Shown piece after piece: positions 44,594 to 53,577 of a stretch of 64,000 bases of DNA. Every line of letters begins with the position of its first letter. Positions within the stretch are counted from its first letter, which is position 1. The position numbers and the translations under genes are program-made. Under the pieces are notes generated by a model that did not search any database, was not told the DNA's origin, and worked only from the letters and a program-made list of their open reading frames with translations. Source of the stretch: Chitinophaga silvatica (GTDB lineage: Bacteria; Bacteroidota; Bacteroidia; Chitinophagales; Chitinophagaceae); assembly GCF_003419895.1 (NCBI RefSeq), contig NZ_QPMM01000007.1, positions 186,001 through 250,000 of the forward strand. The letters run 5' to 3'.

Positions 44594-45615
44594 CTTAGTT
44601 TTATTAGTAATTCAGCGGTGAACCAGTTTTTTTCATTGGTAAATTGTAATTGGTGGGCATTAGGGTAATGAATTTCCAACCTTTTTTTCAGATTTTCGAG
44701 TCCGATTCCACCCAGTTTATCTTTCTTTTGTATACCAATTTCATTTTTGATCCTAAAGTTAACCTGATTATTATCGGCCGTGATTGTAATATCTATTGGG
44801 TTTTGGTTTGAAGTTGTTCCATGTTTTAATGCATTTTCTACCAAAGGGGATAATATATATGGAGGAATTTGAATGCTTTTATTTTCAATCTCACTGCTAA
44901 AATTAATGTATCCGGTTTCCTGGTGTCGCAATTGTTCCAGTTCTATATATGCGTTGATGTAATTGATTTCATCGGCTAATTGAATCTTTTCTTTTTGTGA
45001 TTCGTAGGTGGTGAATCGCATCACCTGGCTTAACTTTTCAATGGCGGTCAGGGATTTATCTGATTGAAAATACACCATTGAATAAATATTATTTAATGTA
45101 TTAAATACAAAGTGTGGATTTATCTGTGCTTTTAGAAACTTAATTTCGATATTCTTATTTTCTTCAAGGATGATTTTATTGTACTCCAAGAGACGAATGA
45201 AGTAAATCCCCAGCCAAAGAAATGAACTAAGAATTATCGGCATACTGCTATAATGCATATTATCGAGCATATAATTCAGTAAGGTGGGGTTAATGTAATT
45301 TGTTTTGTTAAGCAATATATCTGTCATTCTCTGTTCTGTCAGCCATCTAAAACCAGTAAAAAAAAGGTAAGAAATGAAGATGCCTGCAAGTAGTTTTTTC
45401 CACTGAAATGATCTGAATACCTGTTTCATCACAACGAAATAATGAAAATAGAAGGTGCCTGTAAACACGATCATGTAAGTTATGTAAAACAGGTTAGGGA
45501 TGAATAATTGGGCATGGAATGGATTTTTTACAAAGGTAAAATAGGCTACCAGTACCCAAAATATGAGATGGATAAGTAGTTCGGCCTTTTTCGATAATAT
45601 CCCTTTATGCAGCAT
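44590..45615 (-). CDS. LytS-like sensor histidine kinase
   Basis: A 341-residue kinase from ATG 45615; the frame is open further upstream but into the divergent promoter region. Four membrane helices occupy residues about 12-145, with no extracytoplasmic sensor domain of size. The His_kinase domain begins with QINPHFVFNTLN (His168) and ends with an HATPase part: SPLVENALKHG (N box) and GGIGLENLKKRL (G box). It would phosphorylate the LytTR regulator encoded next. With no sensor loop, it may detect a membrane-borne signal (inference). Confidence 0.93.
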   Translation of the reverse strand: MLHKGILSKKAELLIHLIFWVLVAYFTFVKNPFHAQLFIPNLFYITYMIVFTGTFYFHYFVVMKQVFRSFQWKKLLAGIFISYLFFTGFRWLTEQRMTDILLNKTNYINPTLLNYMLDNMHYSSMPIILSSFLWLGIYFIRLLEYNKIILEENKNIEIKFLKAQINPHFVFNTLNNIYSMVYFQSDKSLTAIEKLSQVMRFTTYESQKEKIQLADEINYINAYIELEQLRHQETGYINFSSEIENKSIQIPPYILSPLVENALKHGTTSNQNPIDITITADNNQVNFRIKNEIGIQKKDKLGGIGLENLKKRLEIHYPNAHQLQFTNEKNWFTAELLIKLR

Positions 45616-45662
45616 TATATTGTTTTTACAAAGGTATTGATTTTGAAAAAGGTGTAAAAACG

Positions 45663-45697
45663 GGTTGGTAGATAAACGAACGGGGTTTGTCGATAAA
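45663..45697. promoter_or_regulatory. LytTR-type direct repeats in the divergent intergenic region
   Basis: GGTTGGTAGATAAA (45663-45676) and GGTTTGTCGATAAA (45684-45697) agree at 12 of 14 bases and are 21 bases apart, two helical turns. This spacing is usual for LytTR dimers. The site lies 48 bases before the kinase start and 55 before the outer membrane protein start, so it could control both. Confidence 0.6.
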
Positions 45698-45751
45698 ACT
45701 AGTTTATAACCCCTGCTGCATTGATTTTTGTGCCACATTAACTCAAAGCAC

Positions 45752-48142
45752 ATGAAACGGATTTTTATTTTACTGGCAATAATTTTACACTACTCCTATA
45801 CACAGGGCCAACAGTTTACCATTAAAGGGAAATTGGTAGGTCGACAAGCCGCCCCCATTGAATTTATGTATGTCAGTTTATTTAAAAGTGATTCTGTGCT
45901 GGTTCAGCAGGCAATAACAGATACCTTGGGGCAATTTGCCATGAAAGCCGATAAGAAGGCTTATCGATTAATAGTAAAACAATTTGGAAAAGAATATTTG
46001 AATAGAGAGATTTTGGTAGATGGAGATAGAGATTTGGGAGTAATTGAAATTGAAGATGTTACAGCGTTGCAGGGAATTACGATTACCGGCAAGAAGAAAA
46101 TCTTTGAGCAAAAAGTAGACAGATTGGTTTTTAATATAGAAAATGCTGTTATGCCAACAGGTGGTTCGGCGCTGGATGCACTGAAATCTACCCCAGGTGT
46201 CAGAATTCAGAATGATGTTATTTCTATTGTTGGTAAAGGAGAAGTAATGGTAATGATAGACGAACGGTTGCAGAGAATGTCGAAGGAGGACCTGGCCAAT
46301 TTTATGAAATCTATCCCGGCAGATAATATCAGGAGCATAGAGGTCATTACTACGCCTCCGGCACAATATGAAGCAGAGGGGAATAGTGGATTAATTAATA
46401 TTAAACTGAAAAAAGCCAGGACTAATTCATGGGATGCCAGCATCGGAGCATCTTATACGCAGAAGACATATGCCGGTGGAAACCTGCAGGGATTGTTCAA
46501 TTATAACCATAACAGGCTTTCTCTTCAAGCCTCTGTAAGCAAAGGAAAACAAGAACTATTGACAACTGCCGACGAACAGATATTTTATACCAAAGAACGC
46601 TGGCAACAGCAAACACGTAACCGGTCGCAAAGGGATATATTGAGCGCTGGCTGGGGGATAGACTATAAACTGACGAATAAATGGACAACCGGATTCAAGT
46701 ATCTCGGTAGTTATACAGATAGACAATCAACGAATCAGCCATTTACGACCCGATTTAATAGTGAAACTTCAATAATGGATGGTTTTGTGGCATCGGATGT
46801 AAAAGCAGCCAGCAAGCCCCAAATGAGCTCTCTAAACTGGTACCATTCTTTTTCTCTGGATACAATGGGGAAGAAGATAACAATAGATATGGATTATTTC
46901 GACTACCAAAAGACCGATTTCCGGTTCTTTTCAGGTAATGAACTGGATCAACATAAAGGCATTATACCCGGATCATTCTTTTCTTCCGAAAATAATAACA
47001 TCAACAAAATTAAAAATTATGCAGCCAAAACTGATGTAACACTCCCGTATAAATGGGCTAACCTTACTGCCGGTGCCAGATTTTCCTATACAATCACCAA
47101 TAATGATTTGGTGGTCTACGATCATCATACCGGAACCCCGGTTTTGAATACCAATCAATCCAATGTTTTTAATTACAAGGAATATAATGAGGCATTATAC
47201 TTTTCTGCTGCCAGGAAAATTTCCGACAAATGGGAAACCCAGGCTGGTATGCGTGTAGAAGCTACACAGACAAAAGGGTACTCTGAAAATCTGAATCAAA
47301 TCAATACAAACAATTATATAAAATTATTCCCTACTGCCTATTTAACTTATGTGCCTGATGAGAATAATTCCTTCTCTCTTAATTATAGCCGCAGGATTCG
47401 CCGTCCGGAATTTGACTACCTCAATCCATTTGTTGTTCGCAGCAACCCATATTTTTATGCAGAAGGCAACCCGTTTCTAAAACCTTCGTACATCAATAAT
47501 ATCGAGTTGTCATATGTAAAGAATCAACAATGGGTTAACTCCCTTTATTATTCCCGGGTGACAGATTTTGGCCAGGATCTAGCTATTACAAATGATGTAA
47601 CCAATATCACCAGGAAAACGCCTTTAAATTATGCAAATACTTATCAGATTGGGATTTCAACGTCTTACAATCTGAATAAATATGCGTGGTGGAATAGCCT
47701 GACCGGATTCAATGTAAACTATCAGAATGTTAAGTCGAAAGTGGATTTTGTAAGATCGATTGATGGATATAACGGATATTTATTCAGCAATAATGATTTT
47801 ACTTTGAATCGCCAGAAATCAGTTTTTCTGGGTGTCAATTATGCTTTGCAATTGGCAGGCCGTTACCAGATCTTTCATATTTCAACATTAAATATTCTGG
47901 ATGTTTCAGTGAAATGTCTGTTAGCCAATAAGAAACTGACGTTAACAGTTACAGGCGAAGACTTGTTGAATGCGCAACGACCGGTTATAACTTACTTTTC
48001 CAATGGAATAAAAAATAGCATCAGGAGCTATGGCGATAGCCGTGGAGTAAGAGTTTCTATTAGCTATAAGTTTGGTAGAAACAGTATCACGTTAAAGCAG
48101 CGTGATTTTGGAAATGAAGAGGAGAGGGACAGAGCTAAATAA
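45752..48142 (+). CDS. Outer membrane beta-barrel family protein (TonB-receptor-like)
   Basis: A 796-residue protein from ATG 45752 with a signal peptide (to about residue 19, YTQGQ). A CarboxypepD_reg-like domain (about 20-100; FTIKGKLVGRQAAPIEFMYV) is followed by a plug-like part with GSALDALKSTPGV and IEVITTPPAQYEAEGNSGLINI. The remainder is a barrel (OMP_b-brl_3 type) with LNYSRRIRRPEFDYLNPF. Unlike SusC it has no SusD partner. Proteins of this family are thought to be TonB-linked receptors; the ligand is unknown. It is divergent from the LytS/LytTR operon and probably one of its targets (inference). Confidence 0.9.
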   Translation: MKRIFILLAIILHYSYTQGQQFTIKGKLVGRQAAPIEFMYVSLFKSDSVLVQQAITDTLGQFAMKADKKAYRLIVKQFGKEYLNREILVDGDRDLGVIEIEDVTALQGITITGKKKIFEQKVDRLVFNIENAVMPTGGSALDALKSTPGVRIQNDVISIVGKGEVMVMIDERLQRMSKEDLANFMKSIPADNIRSIEVITTPPAQYEAEGNSGLINIKLKKARTNSWDASIGASYTQKTYAGGNLQGLFNYNHNRLSLQASVSKGKQELLTTADEQIFYTKERWQQQTRNRSQRDILSAGWGIDYKLTNKWTTGFKYLGSYTDRQSTNQPFTTRFNSETSIMDGFVASDVKAASKPQMSSLNWYHSFSLDTMGKKITIDMDYFDYQKTDFRFFSGNELDQHKGIIPGSFFSSENNNINKIKNYAAKTDVTLPYKWANLTAGARFSYTITNNDLVVYDHHTGTPVLNTNQSNVFNYKEYNEALYFSAARKISDKWETQAGMRVEATQTKGYSENLNQINTNNYIKLFPTAYLTYVPDENNSFSLNYSRRIRRPEFDYLNPFVVRSNPYFYAEGNPFLKPSYINNIELSYVKNQQWVNSLYYSRVTDFGQDLAITNDVTNITRKTPLNYANTYQIGISTSYNLNKYAWWNSLTGFNVNYQNVKSKVDFVRSIDGYNGYLFSNNDFTLNRQKSVFLGVNYALQLAGRYQIFHISTLNILDVSVKCLLANKKLTLTVTGEDLLNAQRPVITYFSNGIKNSIRSYGDSRGVRVSISYKFGRNSITLKQRDFGNEEERDRAK

Positions 48143-48160
48143 TAATTATATAATGTTAAA

Positions 48161-48193
48161 AAAATCCGCCTCTACAGAGTAGAGACGGATTTT
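48161..48193. terminator. Bidirectional terminator
   Basis: AAAATCCG-C-CTCTAC pairs with GTAGAG-A-CGGATTTT around a 3-base loop, one internal mismatch. It separates the beta-barrel gene and the convergent zincin gene. Confidence 0.9.
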
Positions 48194-48199
48194 CTGTTT

Positions 48200-49597
48200 T
48201 TATTTAAACAATCTCCACTCACTTAATTGAAAATCCGGGCTACCGTTGGTAGCAGAAACAAATATGCCGTAATATTTGTAGGCAGTTGAATTACTGATAG
48301 TAAACTGCCTGGTTTGATTTCGGGCAGAAAATGTTTGATTAGTTTGGGTATTTAAGGTAGTCCAGGTATTACCATCATTAGATCCTCTCAATTCCCAGTT
48401 TTTAGGATCACGGTCGATTGCATCATTACCTGAAGTTAAGGTATATGATTTTACTGTTTGTGCAGTTGAAAACAATAGCTGCAATGAAACGGTTGTTACA
48501 CTGTTGACAAAGAACTTCGTGCTGTAGTTATTATCAATCAACTTGGAGGAGCCTTCTGTTGAGCTGGCGCCGGAATTATTTTCTTTACTTACTGTTAATG
48601 TTCCCTGATTAGTTATATCATTGGAAGGGTATGTAATCCCGGAGAAAGTCGATTTAGCTTGGATTAATTGCGCTGTCCAGTCGTTTCCTTGTTCATCTTT
48701 ATTCCCGAAGGCATTCAGAGCCAGTTGTTTTAAATCCGCGCCGGCAGCACCGCTCCAGAAATGTACAAACTCCCCAAAATTCATATCCCTGGTATACTGA
48801 GGATAGGTGGTTACACCATTATTCCAATTAGATTTTGGAAAATACTGGGCTAATAAGTTAAAGAATTGGTTGAGGGCTACTTTACCGCCATAGTTGGAAT
48901 AAATTGGATAAAACCAATCTCTGAACCAATAAGTGCCGGCGCGGGGATAGGAGTCTGTTTGTGTGATCTTCATATTGTACCAGCGTGTAACATCACTACT
49001 GCGGCCAAGACCTATATAAACATCATACTGATATATTTCCATCCATTTGCTATCATGCCATATACTAAAGGCTGGTGAATTATGGACTCCTTTTGAAGCA
49101 CCTTCCACTATATGTCCAACTTCATGGGTAGTAAGATCAATATCATTACCAGTGCCACTTATCCAGGCATTGGGATCTGAAGAACCAACATCAATTACAT
49201 TTCTGTAATCATGACTGGCATCCATATACGTAGAAGGGTGACCACCAGAATACTTGCCACTGTGAAATATGGCATAAAGGCGTGATTCGGTTCCAAAAGC
49301 ACCATAAGTGTTTTTAGTATAATTCCATACCTGTGCTAAATAGGAATTAGGCCAGGTAATACTGCTGTTTACATCATTATCGAAATAGACAGCTACACTA
49401 GTATCAAAAAATACACGATTTAATAACTGCTGATGTTCAAACCAATGTTCTTGCCAGGTAGTAACAGGATCGGCCAGTAGGTTGGCTTTTAAGGTATTTG
49501 TTTGGATAGATTGAAGTTTGTTCTCAGAATTTTCTTTAATACATCCTGAGAATAGCCCAAGCATAACTAAGGCAAGGGCGAACACTGAAATTTTCAT
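48200..49597 (-). CDS. Zincin-like lipoprotein with C-terminal discoidin (F5/8 type C) domain
   Basis: A 465-residue lipoprotein (Cys19, LFSGC-IKEN). Residues about 45-320 hold HEVGH (His158, Glu159, His162), followed by IVEGASKGVHNSP and the DSKWMEIYQYD segment, which may supply a further zinc ligand. The last 135 residues are a discoidin-like beta-sandwich (KLIDNNYSTKFFV, VKSYTLTSGNDA, WELRGSNDGNTWTTL, YKYYGIFVSATNG). A surface metallopeptidase that binds glycan or protein through the discoidin domain is inferred; I cannot name the peptidase family. It lies alone between a bidirectional terminator and a long empty region. Confidence 0.72.
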   Translation of the reverse strand: MKISVFALALVMLGLFSGCIKENSENKLQSIQTNTLKANLLADPVTTWQEHWFEHQQLLNRVFFDTSVAVYFDNDVNSSITWPNSYLAQVWNYTKNTYGAFGTESRLYAIFHSGKYSGGHPSTYMDASHDYRNVIDVGSSDPNAWISGTGNDIDLTTHEVGHIVEGASKGVHNSPAFSIWHDSKWMEIYQYDVYIGLGRSSDVTRWYNMKITQTDSYPRAGTYWFRDWFYPIYSNYGGKVALNQFFNLLAQYFPKSNWNNGVTTYPQYTRDMNFGEFVHFWSGAAGADLKQLALNAFGNKDEQGNDWTAQLIQAKSTFSGITYPSNDITNQGTLTVSKENNSGASSTEGSSKLIDNNYSTKFFVNSVTTVSLQLLFSTAQTVKSYTLTSGNDAIDRDPKNWELRGSNDGNTWTTLNTQTNQTFSARNQTRQFTISNSTAYKYYGIFVSATNGSPDFQLSEWRLFK

Positions 49598-50213
49598 AGT
49601 TCTTTTTTTAATAGTTAAATAAAAAGGAAAAGAGGTTTATAAATGGGTTTTATGTGGTTGAATCTTTTTACTAAATCGTTTTTTCAAAAAACACAAAGGA
49701 TGCTATTTCTGATTTTGGTTGAATGTTATAAAATCGATTTTTCAAACTGGAATCTATCTCGCCATTTATGAAGGTTAAATCCTTTAGGCTAAAACTTCAA
49801 TAATGTGGAAGGAGCTACATTTACCGATTTAAAAGATTGCTAATTATGAGGCCAGGTGCACGTACTATCGACTGTTAATGAGGTAATTATTAGTTCAATA
49901 ATAATTTTAAATACAAATAGGGTTGATAATAATACCTTTCTATACAAGTTTACAGTAAAAAATGGGCTTAAGCAAGTCTTGAATAGTTTTTTTTCATGTT
50001 TTATTCAAACTTGCTGAATATCAATTGTTATAGCTAATATAGTATCGTTAGAATATGCAATTGAAAGAATGATGACTAAAATTATGTAATAATTTAATAA
50101 TAAATTTTGAAAAAATGTTCTAATTGATTATTATTAGAAATATCTCTATTTCCAATAATATTGAACTCTTTATACCCAAATAATTATTTACAGTTAATTC
50201 TAATGTTAAAAAT
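49598..50213. other. AT-rich gap of about 600 bases
   Basis: Strongly AT-rich with many stops in all frames; nothing coding can be supported. It separates the zincin gene from the deaminase cassette and probably contains promoters for both directions, but no consensus promoter pair is evident. Confidence 0.45.
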
Positions 50214-50993
50214 ATGGTTATCCCTATCATTGAAAAAGATGCAATTGTTTTTTTAGGCCTTCTGGCAATTGGTTATAAAAATTTTGATACCCAATTTATT
50301 CACAAAGATGGCAAGCCTACACATTCCAACGGCTTGAATATTTTTGCTGCAATCATAGATAACTGTGATGGAGAGGTCATAGGGCAGAAGCAAAATCACA
50401 TTCATGCCGAATGCAATCCAATGTTACATGCAGAGCAATTAACACTTAAAGAGGCTATCCAAAGAATTAATATAAAACGCCCAAGAAACTCTGATGAACA
50501 ATCAGTAGAGAGTTATTATCGCGATATGCTCTTCAATCAGCCAAATAAAACTGAAAAAATACCTATGGGGGCGACGATTTATACAACGCTGGAACCCTGT
50601 CCCTTTTGTACATCTGCCTTATTAGTTACACGTATGAGTCGCATCGTATACATAATTCCAGATACAACTTATGGGCAGTCTTTCAGTTTCTTAAAGGATA
50701 AATACTATAGTTCATACAATATAACATATGAAAACCTCAAAATACCAACCTATTCAGAAAGCAAATTGATTTCTAATTGTGGAGCAAAACTGAAATGGCT
50801 ATTAGATTATGTCAATAGTTATACTCAGATCGCAACCCTTTACCTGGATGATCTGAAAGAATTTTTGCAAGAATGTAATGCTCAGTTTTTACAGTTAACA
50901 GCAGCGGATTTGCTAACAGAAGGAGAGGACAGGCAAAATAACCTTAATACCCTTTTAGGGTTGCAAGATAGGTTAAAGGAATTATATGCTTAA
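50214..50993 (+). CDS. Cytidine/deoxycytidylate deaminase-fold protein
   Basis: A 259-residue protein with the zinc site of the deaminase superfamily: an HAE motif (His72-Ala-Glu74 in MLHAEQLTL; a second HAE at 64-66) and PCPFC (Cys129 and Cys132 in TLEPCPFCTSALL). A roughly 40-residue segment separates the two motifs, longer than in plain cytidine deaminases, and about 60 residues of helical tail follow the core. The substrate (free nucleotide, nucleobase or nucleic acid) cannot be read. The codons are AT-rich like the two genes that follow. Deaminases of this type occur in phage-defence loci, which fits the GmrSD-like gene nearby (inference). Confidence 0.8.
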   Translation: MVIPIIEKDAIVFLGLLAIGYKNFDTQFIHKDGKPTHSNGLNIFAAIIDNCDGEVIGQKQNHIHAECNPMLHAEQLTLKEAIQRINIKRPRNSDEQSVESYYRDMLFNQPNKTEKIPMGATIYTTLEPCPFCTSALLVTRMSRIVYIIPDTTYGQSFSFLKDKYYSSYNITYENLKIPTYSESKLISNCGAKLKWLLDYVNSYTQIATLYLDDLKEFLQECNAQFLQLTAADLLTEGEDRQNNLNTLLGLQDRLKELYA

Positions 50994-51025
50994 AGATAAA
51001 AGTCCAGAATAATTTAGCAATAACT

Positions 51026-51514
51026 ATGAAAAGTAAATTAATTATTATAGGAGTCGCTTTAATTAGCGCATTTTACTCATGTCACCCTGTGGCACATAAT
51101 GAAAGAGCAGTTAAATATTTAAATGAACCTGCTGGAAAAACTCTTGGGGAGATAGATTCCATTATTGAAAATAGTGATGCCTATATGATCGCCAAGAAGA
51201 CACCAAATAAAATTAACACTGCTATGGCCATGGATTTTATCCTTAATAAATCTGGAGTCCGAGAATATTTCGATTCTCTGAATGATTTGACTAAGCATTT
51301 GCTTTCAGAGTATATTGGAACACTGTATAGTATAAACGAAAAAGAGATTTCTGATCCTGAAAACAAAATTTCATACCAACTACTGGGGAGCAGATTACAT
51401 GAGGCATTTGGCCACTTGGTGATTAGAGGAGTTTTGGGAAATGGGCAGCCTGGAAAGGATCTTAAAAGACTTACTAATTTGGTAATGAATATCACGATAC
51501 CAATTGCCCAATGA
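51026..51514 (+). CDS. Small hypothetical lipoprotein
   Basis: A 162-residue protein with a lipoprotein signal (lipobox around Cys19, SAFYSC-HPV). The mature part is helical with a LNDLTKHLLSEYIGTLYSI segment and an LGSRLHEAFGHLVIRGVLG centre. No family is recognised. It starts 32 bases after the deaminase stop. A membrane-anchored helical protein beside a deaminase and a nuclease-like gene could be a sensor or effector of the cassette, but this is speculation. Confidence 0.6.
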   Translation: MKSKLIIIGVALISAFYSCHPVAHNERAVKYLNEPAGKTLGEIDSIIENSDAYMIAKKTPNKINTAMAMDFILNKSGVREYFDSLNDLTKHLLSEYIGTLYSINEKEISDPENKISYQLLGSRLHEAFGHLVIRGVLGNGQPGKDLKRLTNLVMNITIPIAQ

Positions 51515-51596
51515 AAAAATCTGTCGGAGTTTAATTTGGCCGTGAATTGTTAAATGAATGTATTCAAAATTAATTGATTATAAAAAGAATAAACAG

Positions 51597-53399
51597 ATGT
51601 CAAACGAATTAGAAAAAGCCCTAACCATCAAAGCTGCAATTGATCATATAGATCATGGAGATTATCTTTTACCATCTATTCAACGTCGATTTGTTTGGAG
51701 TACTCGTCAAATCGAGTTTCTCTTCGATTCGATTATGCAAGGGTATCCAATAAACACTTTTATGTTTTGGTCAGTCACTGATCAGAATATAAAAAGTCAA
51801 TTTCGGTTTTATGACTTCTTAAAGAAGTATGTGGAATATAGAGGAGGTAACAATGAAGAGAGAGCAACTATTGGCTATAAAGATTTTTATGCAATCATAG
51901 ATGGACAGCAGAGATTGAATAGTTTGTACATGGGGCTAAAGGGAAGTTATGCATTTAAGCAGTATGTATATCGAAAAAAGAATTATCATGAAGACGAAAA
52001 GAACTACCCTTCAAGGAAGCTGTATTTGGATTTGTTGAATCCTCTGGATAATGATGAAGATAAGAAAGTTTACGATTTTAGATTTCTAATTCACAATAAT
52101 GATCAAAGAGAAAATGAAAATAAAATAAAACAAGTAGAGGGTGCTACGGGTAATGATGTTGAAGTATTATGCCACTGGTTTGAAGTAGGTAAGATATTGG
52201 GATTTACGAAGCTAGCCGACGTTGTTAAATACCTTACAGATGAGAAACTTGATGTTTCGGGATTTCCCGGGGAGACTCTCATCAAATTGTATAGCTTGAT
52301 AAATGACAAACCTCTGATTAATTATTATCTGGAGAAAGAACAGGATTTCGATAAAATATTATATGAGTTTATTAGAACCAATTCTGGTGGTACAAAGTTG
52401 TCATTTGCAGATCTGTTAATGTCGATAATTTCGGCATCTTGGGATCAGGAATATTCATCTAAAGGTGCCAGAGAAGAGATAGATAGTGTAATACGTGAGA
52501 TCAGGGAATTTGGCTTTGAAGTTGATCAGGATTTTATTTTAAAAACTAGTTTGGTACTTGTTTCGGGCGATATAAGATTCGTATTAAATAATTTTGGTGC
52601 GAATACAATTAACAAGATAAAGATCAACTGGGGTAGAATAACAAATTGTATTAAATCAGCATTTGAGCTGGCAAAGTCACTATCATTTAATAATTATTCT
52701 TTGAGAGCTAAAAATGCAGTCATACCTGTAATTTATTATCTATACCTCAATAATCTGGAAAGCCAAATAAACAAGGAAAATAAACATAATGAAAACAAAG
52801 AGTTGATTAGAAAATATTTACATATTATTTTATTAAATAAATTATTTAGTGGAAGTACCGATGGGTTTCTATTGAGATTAAAAAAAATTATTACAGAGAA
52901 TGTTAGTGGAGCATTCCCGCTTTCGTTTATTAAAGAAGGTTTTAAAGGATCGAATAAAAATTTTCATATTGATGATGAACGGATAAGTACTATTTTGAGA
53001 ACTACATATGATAATATGGATAGTTTTTATGTGCTTTCATTGCTTTTCCCAAAGTTTAATTTTGAATTTAAAAACCCTAATATCGATCATCTCCATCCTA
53101 TTCAAGCATTCGCTTCTTATAATTATGAAAATTGTACTGAATTAAATATTGATTATTGTAATGAATATAAAAATTCAGTTTTGAATTTAACAATTTTGTC
53201 TGAAGAACAAAATAAGTCGAAAAATAAGAGTGCGTTGAAAGGTTGGATTGAGCAACAGGAAAAGTTTAATGCTGGCATTAGGGAACAATTATTAATACCC
53301 CAAAATGTTGATTTATCCTTTAACCAATTCGGAAATTTTATACAACAGCGAGAAGTGTTATTGACAAATAGAATAAAGGAGATAGTGGAAGGTAATTAG
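51597..53399 (+). CDS. DUF262/HNH (GmrSD-like) protein
   Basis: A 600-residue protein from ATG 51597 (an ATG 13 codons upstream is possible). The N-terminal DUF262 domain (about residues 8-280) has IQRRFVW (28-34), the ParB/Srx-like AIIDGQQRLNSLY with DGQQR at 102-106, and FIRTNSGGTKLSFADL. The C-terminal part holds an HNH-type nuclease core of DUF1524 form: NIDHLHP (Asp497, His498, His500), then a SVLNLTILSEEQNKSKN segment. This is the domain order of single-chain GmrSD type IV restriction enzymes, which cleave modified phage DNA using NTP. Identity as a restriction enzyme is well supported by family, its target is unknown. Confidence 0.85.
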   Translation: MSNELEKALTIKAAIDHIDHGDYLLPSIQRRFVWSTRQIEFLFDSIMQGYPINTFMFWSVTDQNIKSQFRFYDFLKKYVEYRGGNNEERATIGYKDFYAIIDGQQRLNSLYMGLKGSYAFKQYVYRKKNYHEDEKNYPSRKLYLDLLNPLDNDEDKKVYDFRFLIHNNDQRENENKIKQVEGATGNDVEVLCHWFEVGKILGFTKLADVVKYLTDEKLDVSGFPGETLIKLYSLINDKPLINYYLEKEQDFDKILYEFIRTNSGGTKLSFADLLMSIISASWDQEYSSKGAREEIDSVIREIREFGFEVDQDFILKTSLVLVSGDIRFVLNNFGANTINKIKINWGRITNCIKSAFELAKSLSFNNYSLRAKNAVIPVIYYLYLNNLESQINKENKHNENKELIRKYLHIILLNKLFSGSTDGFLLRLKKIITENVSGAFPLSFIKEGFKGSNKNFHIDDERISTILRTTYDNMDSFYVLSLLFPKFNFEFKNPNIDHLHPIQAFASYNYENCTELNIDYCNEYKNSVLNLTILSEEQNKSKNKSALKGWIEQQEKFNAGIREQLLIPQNVDLSFNQFGNFIQQREVLLTNRIKEIVEGN

Positions 53400-53472
53400 T
53401 TATCAATAATTGTTATATTCTTTATCGACCTTTATATCTGTTTTTTATAAATGTAGTTGCAGTTCAAAAACT

Positions 53473-53518
53473 GGCTGCCCTCTGTATGAATTTATCCCAA
53501 GGTATACAGAGGACGGCC
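53473..53518. terminator. Hairpin between the DUF262 and GH127 genes
   Basis: A 15-bp stem with one mismatch and one wobble (53473-53487 with 53504-53518), in the gap between convergent genes. No T run follows on the plus strand. Confidence 0.5.
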
Positions 53519-53577
53519 TAAGATTTTACATTTATAGTCCGGTTATTTACAATCCGCTGTTGTAATATTAGTATTAA

